Below the pieces are notes generated by a model that was not told the DNA's origin, did no database searches, and was given only the letters and a program-made list of their open reading frames with translations. From contig CM035162.1 in NCBI GenBank assembly GCA_020205615.1, forward strand, positions 48,516,076 to 48,580,075: DNA of 64,000 nucleotides. Direction: 5' to 3'. The first letter of the stretch is position 1. Each line of letters starts with the position of its first letter. Below are positions 1 through 11,093 of the stretch, in pieces. A program made the position numbers and the translations under genes. Origin of the DNA: Panax quinquefolius (Eukaryota; Streptophyta; Magnoliopsida; Apiales; Araliaceae).

Positions 1-1640
1 CGGTACCTACTACAGACAACATTATAAATGTTAATTAACAAGCATACTTGTAACCATATGACTTGAGCATACTTGTAAGCATGCATATGATTAACATTTC
101 AGCATACTTGTAAGCATATGACTTGAGAGCATACTTATAATCATATGACTTGAGACTTGTAACCATATGATTAATATTTAAGTATACTTGATGTTAACGA
201 ATGAATTCAAATTAAAGCAGTATGAGAAAATTTAAATGTTATACAACTTTTGAGTATCTTCTATGTTTTGGGATAGTCACAACTTGGTTGAGCAATTTAT
301 AGCTTCTATAACATTTTGTAGCTTTATTCTTATATATATAAGTGTTAAATACCCTTGTTAAAAAGATAAACAGTCTCTTTATTGACCATGTGTGTCTAGT
401 TACCTTCTTCGTTGCACTAACAGTTCCCTAGCACTGCCTATTTTGGCTTAACAGCCCCCCAATAGCTTACCATGCTAACAACCAAGCTTAGCTTGGCCCC
501 GTGAGGCTTGGCTAAGCTTGGCGTGGCCTCGTGTGGCTTCGTGACCCCAAGCCTAGCCCATCAACTCCAATAGCCCCTTAATAGGCTCTAGTGGATCAAC
601 AATAGGCTCGTTAATAGTATAAATGTTTGCAATTACTCGACCAATAAAAAAAATTTGCCAGAGTCTCCCCTATAATATGGACTAGCCACATGCACGACAA
701 CATGTATATAAAGTCATTTCTAGGCACCCAAGACACAAACCAAGAGAAATATACAAATTCCCAATATAATAAGACCAAAACAATAACGATAAATCAATAT
801 CAAGACTAGATAAACCAAATTACAGCTCTTGAAAACACAATAATAAACCAAATTACAGCTCTAGATCCAATCTAGGTTTGTGTCTATCAATGGGTAAAAC
901 AGTATCAAGACTAGATAAACCAAAGCAGTCTACGGGGTTTTAGGAATGGAATTTATAGGAAGATTAGCGGGGAACCACTTGAAATCGATACTGCTGAAAT
1001 AAAATCAAAAAATAATCCTACAAAATTTGCTATTGCAAAACAGAATAGGGAAACTAAAAGTTTAGGGATATACGTGTCAGGGCATGAAACTTAATTTCTA
1101 TGAAATAGTCATTAGAGATAAATGTTACTATTCTGTATATATATCAAATATACACACTATACCTAAACATGCATAAACAAACCAAAAATTGATACATTCT
1201 TTTTTGTTCATACAATACATATCAAACTTAAATTTATACAAATTAAAACTTAATTGTAGAATATGTATTTGCACAAATCAAACACTAATTTCAGTATACA
1301 ATACAGTAAATATCAAATCCAAATTTCCAACATATCAAACTCAAGTTGAATTCAGCCTCGATTAATATATAACAAATTAAACCCTAGATTAAATTTCAAA
1401 ACTCAAATTGAACACTAATTCATTCGAGGATTCATCATTTTTATAACAAAATATATTAAAACCCTAAATTAATCACAAATTCTAGCATATTAAACAAACA
1501 AATTAAACCCCAAATTAGTTTACCAGTGTGGTGAAGTGGTGGTGCGGCGGTGGTGAAACGGGTACTGCAGCGGTGGTGCGGCAGTGTATCTCCCTCCTTT
1601 TTTTTTCTTCTACTAATATCGCGAACCTGAGTCTGAATAA
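1..1640. other. AT-rich stretch without a gene; probable CACTA interior
   Basis: No credible coding region is seen. The stretch lies to the left of the CACTA terminus at 1973 and may be interior sequence of that transposon, but no transposase motif is visible. It includes a short repeat cluster (41-190) and a GC-richer patch at about 480-560, where an 11-bp perfect inverted repeat (482-492 with 511-521, arm CCAAGCTTAGC) could form a hairpin. The opposite CACTA end is not seen and may lie before position 1. Confidence 0.4.
41..190. repeat. Short imperfect tandem repeats (AGCATACTTGTAA)
   Basis: About six degenerate copies of a 25-35 bp unit with core GCATACTTGTAA followed by CATATGACTTG. Copies start near 41, 65, 101, 128, 152 and 180. 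No coding potential. It is probably an internal minisatellite of the surrounding mobile element. Confidence 0.6.
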
Positions 1641-1973
1641 GTTTTAGTTGATCAGCGACCGCGTCCAGCGACCAGGTCAAGCGACCATGTGCAGTCGCTG
1701 ATTTTTTATGACGTGGCCCCTTTACTGACTATAATGCGGTCGTTGATATATATTGGTCGCAACAAATAAACGCGCCACCTTTTCGCACCAATTTTTGGGA
1801 GGGAAACTAATGTCGTTGATAATAAAGCGGCGACCGCGCGTCATGCGTGTCAATAGTAAAATAGCGACCAGATTCAATTACGGTCGCTGATGTTGGTCAC
1901 TATAAGTATTATCTGCGACCGGATATGCGGTCGCTGATATCCTTGGTCGCTGATAGGCCTTTTTCTTGTAGTG
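1641..1973. mobile_element. Right end of a CACTA (En/Spm-like) DNA transposon
   Basis: The stretch ends at 1973 with TTTTTCTTGTAGTG, the reverse complement of CACTACAAGAAAAA, the usual CACTA-superfamily terminus in plants. The 330 bases before it hold many copies, in both orientations, of a subterminal motif around GCGACC / GGTCGC (for example at 1655, 1667, 1679, 1737, 1927 and 1945), as expected for transposase-binding subterminal repeats. The sequence right after the end (TTAGTGATG) matches the uninterrupted Athila LTR at 28612, so TTA is the likely 3-bp target duplication. The left end and any transposase are not visible. Confidence 0.8.
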
Positions 1974-3036
1974 TTAGTGATGTAATAACATGTGGACTCT
2001 AGAATATAACGGATTTTGACTGGGACACTAGGGGAGATGTCTAAGGACTCGACTAACAACAGATTCGGCAACATAGAGGAGCACATTTCGAAGGTTTTTT
2101 CCAGATTTACACAGCAATCTTGGGAGGAGTAATTTGAAGAGATTTTCGTGACGATTGCAATTCTAGGCTACGTGAAGGGTGTTCATCATTATTCTTCTCT
2201 TTAGTCTTTTATTTGTAATGGCACGAATGTTTTCATTAGATTATTCAGTTTTTATTTCATTCGTTATGAACTAATTCACTTATTAGGCTTATGATGGATC
2301 CTTGGGTGAAACGATGATTCTATAATTTTGATTTCCAGTTCAATAAAATTTTTTTAGTTTATCAATGTTAATTTGAGCGTGAATTTATGAATTGCTTGAT
2401 CAACAATTCTTTGTGGATTTGTATGGAATCGAGATATGATATTCAAATCTAGACTTAGTTAATATAGCACGTGTCATGAATTTTGTGAATACCAGATTCT
2501 TGATTATTGTTAAGGTAGAGATATGCTTGACATCGCATGTAATCTGATAGAGAACTTATTCTTAAACCTTCGTTAATTTTAGTTCACATAGAGATATAGT
2601 GAGTTGGTTGATTTAGGTGTTTAACTTGTTTCTATCTAAATTATGGATTTAAGTTGATACGGTATTAGTGCATCGAGAGGTGGCTAGTACTACATTCGTG
2701 TTCTTGATTAATAAACTAGGATATTGAATTGAATTGGAATAAATGTTTGAAAATCAGAGTGAAGCTTAGGGTGAAATCATAAGTCTAATTCTCCATCGAT
2801 TGAGTGAATTTCTGGATTTTGATATTTGTGATAGTTAATTTATTTATTAATTTAGTTTCTATAATTTTAAACCATTGAATTGAATAGTTTAACAGAATAA
2901 GGATTAATAGGAATGATAATTGTGAAGTTAAATATCTTGCTAATTTGTCTTCGTGGGAACGATACTCTACTCATTACTATATTACTTGTTGATCACGTAT
3001 ACTTGCGTGTTTTGCGTATATAGATTTTACCCAACA
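1974..3036 (+). mobile_element. Athila-type LTR, 5' part separated by the CACTA insertion
   Basis: This segment matches 28612-29688 along its length, and that second copy is followed by a tRNA-Asp-type primer-binding site and an Athila gag. Its right end (ACCCAACA at 3036) corresponds to the LTR end before that site. Here no primer-binding site follows, so this is a 3' LTR, a solo LTR or a truncated remnant. The missing first 330 bases would lie on the other side of the CACTA element. No coding sequence is present. Confidence 0.75.
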
Positions 3037-3043
3037 CTATTCA

Positions 3044-3540
3044 TAGTTACCCATTTAACTAGTTTTGGACCAATGACTCCTAAACCTAACGGCTTTTGGG
3101 CACTAGGTGTTAAGACACCCCTTTGGGTTTACTGGCTCGAGTAACGGAGGCCACACTTTGAGCTAAGTCAAACGGTCACTCTATTTTCTCCTTGTTTGAG
3201 CTTATGCAAGGTCCATTTTCTTAGGCTCTAAATTACCCATGTAACGAGTGTTGGGCCGGTGACTCCCAAATCGGACGGCTTTAGGGCACCAGGTGTGAAA
3301 ACACCCCTCAGGCATAATTGCTCGAGTAACCTAGACCACGATTCGGATCTGTTCAGGTTTTGCCTTTTCTTTTTTTAATGTTCATTTTTTTAGGCGCTAA
3401 GTTACCCATGTAACGAGCGTTGGGCCGATGAGTCCTAAACCAGATGGCTTTAGGGCACCATATGTAAAGACACCCCTCAGGCTTAATAACTTGAGCAACC
3501 TATGCCACGATTCGAGACATTAGGCCGGTGACTTATCTTT
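3044..3540. repeat. Three tandem copies of a 170-183 bp repeat
   Basis: Copies begin near 3047, 3232 and 3402 with GTTACCCATGTAAC or a close variant. They share blocks around GGCTTTAGGGCACCA, GACACCCCTCAGG and CTCGAGTAACC. Each unit holds small hairpins: GTTAC pairs with GTAAC, and GGTGT pairs with ACACC across a 4-base loop in copies 1 and 2. It lies between the Athila LTR and a truncated Tat-like LTR, probably as untranslated sequence of a decayed retrotransposon. Confidence 0.7.
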
Positions 3541-3860
3541 TATCTTTTCATTAATTGCCATTGTTTTTGCCATAGCTTCATACCCCATAACTAAGAGTTG
3601 GGGCAATCGTAAAGTGCAGACATGCATACGAGGTCAAGTCTGTTCCAAAAAGCGCTTTGAACTAGGATGACGTGCCCAATCAAAAAGGTTGAATAGTCTT
3701 AATTCTCTAACCGTTCCCATGATTCTTGCTCCACAGAAGCTTATCAGGATTAATCCCATTCATAACAAGTTAAGCAAAAGTTCTCTTTTAAAACTTTTTT
3801 CTATGAATATTTAATATATATATTATTGCTAATGAATGTAAATGGAGACTGAAAGCACAT
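3541..3860. other. No recognisable feature
   Basis: Moderately AT-rich spacer between the tandem repeats and the Tat-like LTR. No gene, convincing polypurine tract or repeat is seen. Confidence 0.4.
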
Positions 3861-3930
3861 TGTAGACACTCAAAATTTCGTTTTCCTGTTACTAATTGTG
3901 TAGGAGGGCAAAAACGTCATTTTTACACTC

Positions 3931-4105
3931 CAGAGATAACCCTAGAGGACCACAACATCAAATATAACCACAGAGACATCCCCGTGGAACATCAAATCAA
4001 ACTTGGAGATCAACCCTAAGGAAAAGAAAAGTTGGTAGTAATCAAACCCTTGAGACAACACCGAAGGATAGCCAAAAGTTGTGTCAACCTTGGAGACAAC
4101 CCCCA
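3931..4105. repeat. Series of hairpin phrases in the truncated LTR
   Basis: About five units of 30-40 bases, each an imperfect inverted repeat around a loop like GAGACAACCCC. Readable stems include CCAC with GTGG (near 3970), CCTT with AAGG (near 4050) and CCTTGG with its complement (near 4090). Other units are weaker. The pattern parallels 14755-15065 and 41185-41470. Confidence 0.5.
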
Positions 4106-4506
4106 AAAGGGTAAAATGGTTGTTTTGACAAGTCAACTTCAACAAAACTAATATAACTGCAAATAAGGTCACAAAGAGCCATTGCATCACTTCTGAGCGC
4201 AAACTACGCAAAACAACGGACTGCCTGTGAAGACCCAAAGATGCCATTTCAATCATGGACCCATCTTTCCGGATTCGAAAAAAGGCAAGCCCTATGTCAT
4301 TGCGTAGTTCTCATAAAGAGCTTTCCGTAATGGTATGACATGCCTCCATCGGACTTTTGGATTGAAAGTTATGAATATTCTAGCAGACTGCGCGTTGGTC
4401 CGAGTGCATGTACTTCAAGACGACGGGACCCACAGGGCCCGGGCCCACCCTTGCAACCACAGGTAGATTCGCGGCTGCCGCCGGTAGACCCGCGACTATT
4501 TTGGTT

Positions 4507-4514
4507 TATAAATA
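4507..4514 (+). promoter_or_regulatory. TATA box of truncated Tat-like LTR
   Basis: TATAAATA followed by AGACCCCC in a GC-richer context. The position late in the LTR U3 region matches the TATA boxes at 15339 and 41946. Predicted from sequence only. Confidence 0.5.
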
Positions 4515-4551
4515 AGACCCCCATCAGCCATAAAATGTAGAAAAAAGGGAA

Positions 4552-7500
4552 AAACGAGGACATTGAGATACCTTAGGAGATTAAAGAATGGGTCGAAGAC
4601 AAACCTGAACCAAACCTTGATCAAACCACCTCATTCAATCTTGGAACCTTAGAAAGCCCTAAACTAATCTAGATTGGTACGGACCTCTCTACAAACCAAA
4701 GGAATGACATGGTTAAACTATTAACCCAATTCCAGGATGGGTTTGCATGGTCTCATAAAGACATGGTGGGTTTGTCCACTGACATAGTCATTCATTGCCT
4801 TCCCATCAAAGAGGGATTCAAGCCAGTCAGGTAAAAGCTTAGGCAATTAAAACCTGAGTGGAGTTTAAAGAAGAAATTATGAAACAATTTCAAGCAGGCA
4901 TCATCATGGTGTCCACATACCCTGAGTGGCTATCCAACATAGTCTCCGTGCCTAAACCAGGAAGAAAGGTGCGAGTTTGTATGGATTATCAGGATCTGAA
5001 TAAAGCTTGCCTTAAAGATAGCTTTCCCGTGCCATTTATCCACATTCTCATTGACAATACTGCTCAATATGGCATGTACTCCTTTCCTGATTGCTTCGCG
5101 GGGTACCATCAAATCATGGTTGCTGAAGAGGATCGTGAAAAAACTGCATTCATCACACCTTAGGGAACCTTTTGCTACAGACGGTTGTCATTCGGCCTCA
5201 TCAATGCCCGAGCTACCTACCAGCGAGCTATGATGGCTCTTTTCCACGATTTAATGCATAAGGAGATAGAGATATATGTGGATGACATTATTGTCAAATC
5301 CCGAAGGGAGGAAGACCACTTAGACCATCTTAGAAAGCTATTCAACAGGTTGCGTAAGTATAACTTGAAGTTGAATCCAGCCAAGTGCGCCTTTGGCGTC
5401 AAATCAGGCAAGTTGCTAGGATTCCTAGTCAGCCACGAGGGGATTGAGATGGATCCCACCAAAATCCAGGCCATCACGGAAATGCCCATTCCTCAGACAG
5501 AGAAGGAAATACGGGGATTTTTGGGAAGAATCAATTTCATTAGCATATTCATATCCCAACTTACAGCAACCTGTGAGCCTATCTTCAAGTTGTTAAGGAA
5601 GAACTTCTCCATGAAATGGAGTGATGAGTGTCAGAAAGCCTTCTTTACAATCAAAGAACAGCTAGTTAGAGCTCCTATTTTGGTACCACCCAGGGATGAT
5701 GTTCCCCTGTTCATGTACCTGTCCATCAATGAAAATGCCATGGGTTGCATGCTGGGATAGAAAGATGATAGAGGCCAGGAGCGAGCTATCTACTACCTCA
5801 GCAAAAGATTCAGCAACAATTAACACAAGTACACTCTGATTGAGAAAACTTGTTGTGCTTTAGCATGGGCTTCCATGAGGTTACAACATTACCTCCATGG
5901 TTACACAACCCATATTATATCCCACCTGGATCCTCTCAAGTACGTGTTCAGTAAACCCATGCTGAATTGCCGACTATCCAGATGGCAGTTGATCCTACAA
6001 CAATTTGACAACGTCTACATGACACAAAAGTCTATTAAAGGTCAAGGAATTGCAGATCAATTGGCCGCCACACCTTCAGGGGATTTTAAACATTTAAAGA
6101 CATACTTTCTCGATGAAGGGGTAATGAGAGTCCAGCAACACCATCGGTACGATACACGCCAAACGTGGAAGATGTATTTTGATGGAGCTGTAAATATGGA
6201 TGGTTCTAGGGCCGGAGTAGTTCTAGTATCAGTTACGGGGTAGCAGTATCCCGTCACCGTTAAATTACAGTTTTCCAACACCAGTAATACAACTGAGTAT
6301 GAAGGTTGTATCATGGGGATAAAACTTGCTCAATCAATGGACATCAGACGGTTAACTGTCTTTGGAGATTCTGAGTTGGTCATCAGACAAACCACAGGAA
6401 TCTATCACACCAAAGGTCTACATTTGTTGTCTTACCATCGGCAGGTTCTACAGATGGTTTCGGAGTTTGAAGAAATATCCTTCCTCTACGTTCCTTGGAA
6501 TAGGAATGATTTTGCGGATGCACTAGCAACCTTGGCCTCCTTGATCAACATCCTTGATAAGAAAAACATGCCAACCCTCACATTTACCTGACAAAAGGCT
6601 CCAGCCTATGGGAACTATGTTGGAGAAGTATCGTATGAGCTACCTCCCATCCAACACCCTTGGTATTAGCATATCAAGGAGTATTTACGAGATGGATCTA
6701 CACCCGCTGAGGTGAGCCCTACTGAAAGAAGGTGGATCCATCGATTGGCTATGAAATTCTACCTGAGTGGAGATGCACTCTACAAAAGAGATGCATGACT
6801 AGGTCTCCTTAGATGTCTGGACAAGGACCAAGCTCATAGGCTCATGGATGAAATCCATGGTAGAGTATGTGGCCCACACATGAGCGGCCCTCTACTTGTT
6901 AAAAAGATCCTAAGGACAGGGCATTACTGGATCCCTCTCAAGGCCGACTGTGATGATCACGTTAAAAGATGTTATCCATGCCAAATTCATGGGAATGCTA
7001 TCCACGCCCCTCCAAGGGAACTCCACAATATGAGTTTGTCCTGACCCTTCTCAATGTGGGGAATGGACGTGATCGGGCCCATTGAGCCCAAAGCCAGTAA
7101 TGGGCATCAGTTTATCTTCACTATGATCAACTACTTCACCAAGTGGGTAGAAGCAACCTCCTTCCCCAGGGTTACAAAAGAAGTCATCATTGCTTTCATC
7201 AGAAATAATGTTATTTTTCGATATGGACAACCAGAGGTAATTGTATCAGACAATGCTAAGAACCTCAACAACAAAATGATGGAGGAGTTATACAGTAAAT
7301 TCCACATCAAACATCTTAACTCCGTCATCTACCATCCAAAGATGAATGATGTTTTTGAAGCGGCTAACAAGAATATCAAAATAATCATGCAAAAGATGTC
7401 CGCCAATCACAAAGGATGGCCGGGGTTATTGCATATGACTCTGTTAGCCTACAGAACATCAATACACACTTCCATTGGGGCAGTCCCCTACTCATTAACC

Positions 7501-7908
7501 TATGGGATGGAAGCAGTACTCCACATAGAGGTGGAAATGGAATCCCTCAGAGTACTGATAGACGCTCAGCTGGATGAAGACCAATGGTTACAAGACAGGT
7601 ATCACCATTTGTCTCTAATAAACGAAAGGCGAAGTGATACTATTTTCCATGGTCAGTTATACAAACAGAGGATCGCCAGATCCTACAATAGAAAAGTCCG
7701 GCTACGACAGTTTAAATAACATGACTTGGTTTTGATGAAGATCATTGACAACTAAGATCAGTCTAAAGGAAAATTTGCCCCAAACTGGGAAGGCCCATTT
7801 GTTATCAAGGACGTATTGACAGGAGGTGCTCTTCGATTGTAGGAAATGGATGGCGATGAATTTCCACATCTTATTAACTCAAACACCGTGAAACGGTACT
7901 ATGTCTGA
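4552..7908 (+). pseudogene. pol: Tat-lineage Ty3/gypsy pol (RT, dual RNase H, integrase), copy A
   Basis: Decayed polyprotein that once copied and integrated the element. In order: RT N-terminus (4552-4860); RT core with FGLINARATYQRAM and YVDD at 5274-5285; RNase H (about 5700-6060); a second RNase H (6160-6560) with YFDGA, TTEYEG, FGDSELV and NDFADALATLAS supplying its acidic residues; integrase with a CYPC zinc half-site (6976), then D in GMDVIGP (7060), D in VSDNAKN (7250) and E in the FEAANKN context (7360). The C-terminus ends in YYV plus stop. Two RNase H domains are characteristic of the Tat lineage (Ogre/Retand-like). About a dozen stops and several frameshifts break it; many stops replace Gln or Trp codons seen in copy B. 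Gag and protease are missing upstream. Confidence 0.9.
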
Positions 7909-8149
7909 GGTTACCATCAAGCAAACATCCCAGTTTTGGATCACCAGATCCCCAATCATTTTAGGTTTTCTAACCCTTCACTATATACAACCTTTCTTCA
8001 TACTCATTTGCCCTATCATGGACAAACACACTTTTCCAACCAGCAGCCTGGTTCCGGATCAGTAGATCCTTCACATAACTTTGTCTTCAAAACTTTTCAC
8101 ACCCGCAGTTTTGTTCCATCAGGGATTAAAACTTCTCACACCTGTAGTT

Positions 8150-8245
8150 TATCCTGTACATAGGATCAAACTTTATCCCCCGTAATTTGTCCTGAACATG
8201 GGATCAAACTTTTCATTAGCTGCAAACCGCCCTGCACATGGGGCG
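8150..8245. repeat. Three short hairpin units with a constant tail
   Basis: At about 8152, 8190 and 8230 the units TCCTGTACATAGGA, TCCTGAACATGGGA and CCCTGCACATGGGG are each followed by a tail like TCAAACTT. The outer bases change in pairs (TCC with GGA, CCC with GGG). Related units occur in copy B at about 34199 and 34238. It lies just 3' of pol. Confidence 0.55.
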
Positions 8246-8700
8246 AACTACGCCGACCTGATCTCCTTGATACACAGGAGTACGTAGGTAGACATTTTAT
8301 ATTGTCCGACCGTAATAAAACAAAAACAAAAACACATCTCTACACCCCTTTGCTACATAAAGCATTGAACCTCTTACACCAGGTTCGAACTACGCAGACT
8401 TGATCTCCTCTTCAACAAGAGTACATAGACAGCCATTCATGGTTCAGTCTTACCCCCTACCAAAACACAAACACTTGTCAATGGTTCTGGGATCATCTTT
8501 CAATCCACCAAATTTCATTGGCTTCAGACCAAAGAGATGGAACTACCCGGCCTCCTCACGTAAATAGGAGAATCGGCGACCATCTAAGCTGCGGTTGAAT
8601 CCTCAAAGAGAAACACCAATCCATAAGAGATGGAACTAACTGGGCTCCCTCATACAAAGGAGAACTGGCGACCATCTGTGGTGCGGTCAACCTCAGAGAG
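8242..8700. repeat. Four structured hairpin units 3' of pol (copy A)
   Basis: Units begin near 8242, 8386, 8538 and 8632. The best preserved reads GAACTACG, a spacer, CTCCT, a short loop, AGGAG, then TACGTAGG. The outer CTACG pairs with CGTAG and the inner CTCCT with AGGAG, giving a two-stem hairpin, followed about 20 bases later by GGTGCGGTC or a variant. Units 3 and 4 keep the inner stem. All four recur in copy B (34284-34770), so the array belonged to the ancestral element. Its role is unknown. Confidence 0.65.
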
Positions 8701-9127
8701 GAAAGCCACACTCCTCTCCACACACTAGTCCCAAGACACCAAAGATGGTAGGGAACACACACAGATCAACGATCCATTTTGAAAGATCCTGAGACATCTC
8801 AATATCCATCCATCAAGGAGGAGTTCATAATACATCGAGAACACAAGCCCTAAAGAAAAAGGTAAATATCAAGCAAGTAGCAACGCACAACTAAAATGGA
8901 AGTGAATCAAAAAATATTTCCCTGCCATATATAATGTTGTTTGATATATAATATGAACTGTACATGAAAAAATGACTAAGCTAGTCTGTACAGGAAAATA
9001 CAAGCCCATCTACAAGTCAGTGTTTATGGGAGCTATCAAGTCTAACATGGTATCCCTCTCAAAAGAAGGAGGTGGCGCTATGATCTCCTGTATAAGGGTC
9101 TCTATGCGAGCTAACAGATCCGCAACC

Positions 9128-9132
9128 ATCTA
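9128..9132. repeat. Target site duplication ATCTA (left)
   Basis: Five-base direct repeat matching 12307-12311 and flanking the solo LTR. Confidence 0.8.
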
Positions 9133-9888
9133 TATGACAACCCCAAAATAGGTCCATTCCATCCAACCCATTCTGAGTCGCCAAATACATGGTACAGAAA
9201 ACAACTACAACTTTATTAAAATAATTGTCGTGCGAAATACAACAACACATATACTGTGAGTTTGGATACAAATATATACCAAATGTGACACATGTCCCAA
9301 CCGTGGACAACACCTCACAGTGACACCTTACATAAAGGTATAGTCAAAAACTGTTTTAGAAACTAAAATCTTTGGGAAGTGCTCAAGGAAACCTTCGTAC
9401 ATGGGAGGCCATGCTTCTAGGTTATGATAAATATCATATGGCCACAGAATTATCCTTGGTTGACCCAATAGACCCCAAAGAAAATCGAGAAGATTACTAC
9501 CATATTCTTCCCAATAGTGAGTCTTCTCTTGATTTATGATTATCTCCACTATCTCAAATTGAGAATTATACTTCAAACAAACATCAAGATTATACGAAAA
9601 TTTCAACCATAGTTGCAGCGGAACGAGCAATCCATTAGAAGAGTCAAATAGACAATACAGTCTATTATCTTCTCCATGTTAAAAGTCCACCAACAATATT
9701 TTATCCCTGTAACATCAATCATCAGTTCCTTTCCACAATTATATGAATATCTCATAATCATAATTGTAATTCTAAATTCCTCTTCGTACCCAGGACGAAT
9801 ATAATTTTCATCACATGTCTTTACCTGAAACATCAAAGATCATGGTTATACAAAATCACAATTCATGTTCATAATTATACTAATAAAT

Positions 9889-10240
9889 TCATCTTTGCAC
9901 TACGGTCAAAGATATTCATCCACAGTTCATCTTTGCACCACTGGCCAAAGATATTCAACAACAGGTCATCTTTGCACTACGGGCCAAAGATATTCATTAA
10001 CAGTTCATCTTTGCACTACAGGCCAAAGATATTCAACAACAGGATATCTTTGCACTATGGGCCAAAGATATTCATCAATAATTCATCTTTGCACTACGGG
10101 CCAAAGATATTCAACAACAGATCATCTTTGCACTACAGGCCAAATATATTCATCAACAGTTCATCTCTGTACTATAGGCCAAAGATATTCATCAACAGTT
10201 CATCTTTGCACTACAGGCCAAAGATATTAATATCTCAAAG
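9889..10240. repeat. 39-bp tandem array, about nine copies, each a hairpin unit
   Basis: The unit contains ATCTTTGCACTACGGGCC followed by AAAGATATTC and a variable tail. ATCTTTG pairs with CAAAGAT, so every unit can fold into a 7-bp stem. Because 39 is divisible by three, the array stays open in several frames and makes spurious ORFs. Degenerate copies continue to about 10450. The homologous LTR at 57247-57400 has only about four copies. Confidence 0.85.
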
Positions 10241-10582
10241 AAATATATAATCATTTCGAAATCTATATAAACCATAATTATAACAATGTTGATCAATTCA
10301 CCTTTGCACTTAAGCTAAAGATATTCAATTGTAAATTCAATGGTCATGATCATATTATTCACAATTCAACTTTGCACTACTGGCCAAAGGGAACCCATAG
10401 TCATGATCATACCAATAATCTACCCATCTTTACACTTAAGTCAAAGAGAAATTCAACATCAGAGTTATAAAAATGTTATATATGATAATAAAAACAATAT
10501 GATCAACAACTGCATTTATTTTCAGAAGCCACAATCATAAATCAACGATAATTTGGTCAGAAAAAGAAACCAATTTTTCTCA

Positions 10583-10800
10583 TGAATAGTACCCGTGAAT
10601 AGCAACTCGTGAATAGTAACTCACGAATAGTAACTCGTGAATAGTAACTCGTGAATAGTAACTCATGAATAATAACCCGTGAATAGTACTCTGTATTCGT
10701 ACATAGTACTGTATACGTAACTAATATCATATAAATAGTGCCTTATACATGAATAGTGCCGTATACGTGAATAGTGATGTATACGTGAATAGTAACCCCG
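10583..10800. repeat. GTGAATAGTAACTC short tandem repeats
   Basis: More than ten copies of a 13-16 base unit with core GAATAGTAACTC, later GAATAGTGCCGTATAC. It lies in the same LTR as the 39-bp array and is repeated in the related LTR at 57745-57890. Confidence 0.8.
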
Positions 10801-11084
10801 ACTCAAAAAGGTAGAAATTCCACAATAAGATCCATACCAATATGTCAGTATAATGATATTGAAAGAATAACATCATTATGAAGAATATAACATCCCTTAC
10901 TATCCCTTACCTCAAAAGAGCAGCACTTCTGACTGGATATCGGATATAACGCTGAAGGAAACTTGCACTGACGAATATCAACTCACTAATTATCTAAATA
11001 CTCACAAAATACACTCAATAATCTAGAGAGAGAAAGAGAGAAAGCTTATGTTTCTGGTGTTATTTTCAATTCTAACTTAGCCCT

Positions 11085-11093
11085 CTATTTATA
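11085..11093 (-). promoter_or_regulatory. TATA box of solo LTR (minus strand)
   Basis: On the minus strand TATAAATAG, followed by AGGGC. Equivalent boxes are at 58165-58173 and 61840-61848 in related LTRs. Confidence 0.55.

Larger units (their letters stand above)
3861..4551 (+). mobile_element. Truncated Tat-like LTR fused to pol
   Basis: It starts with TGTAGACACTCAAA, the same start as the Tat LTR at 41026. It carries a series of short hairpin phrases (about 3931-4105) like those of the other Tat LTRs and a TATA box near its end. It then passes directly into RT-coding sequence without a primer-binding site, leader or gag, so a large deletion removed LTR 3' sequence, gag and protease. Beyond its start it differs enough from the LTRs at 14611 and 41026 to be a related but distinct subfamily. 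Confidence 0.55.

Noticed and set aside
9889..10240. CRISPR-like array
   Set aside because: Repeats are directly adjacent with no unique spacers, in a eukaryotic LTR.
9865..10250. Two overlapping plus-strand ORFs of 105-121 codons with repeated LCTTGQRYS or SLHYGPKIF
   Set aside because: Both are translations of the 39-bp tandem array, open only because 39 is a multiple of three. No non-repeat sequence supports a protein.
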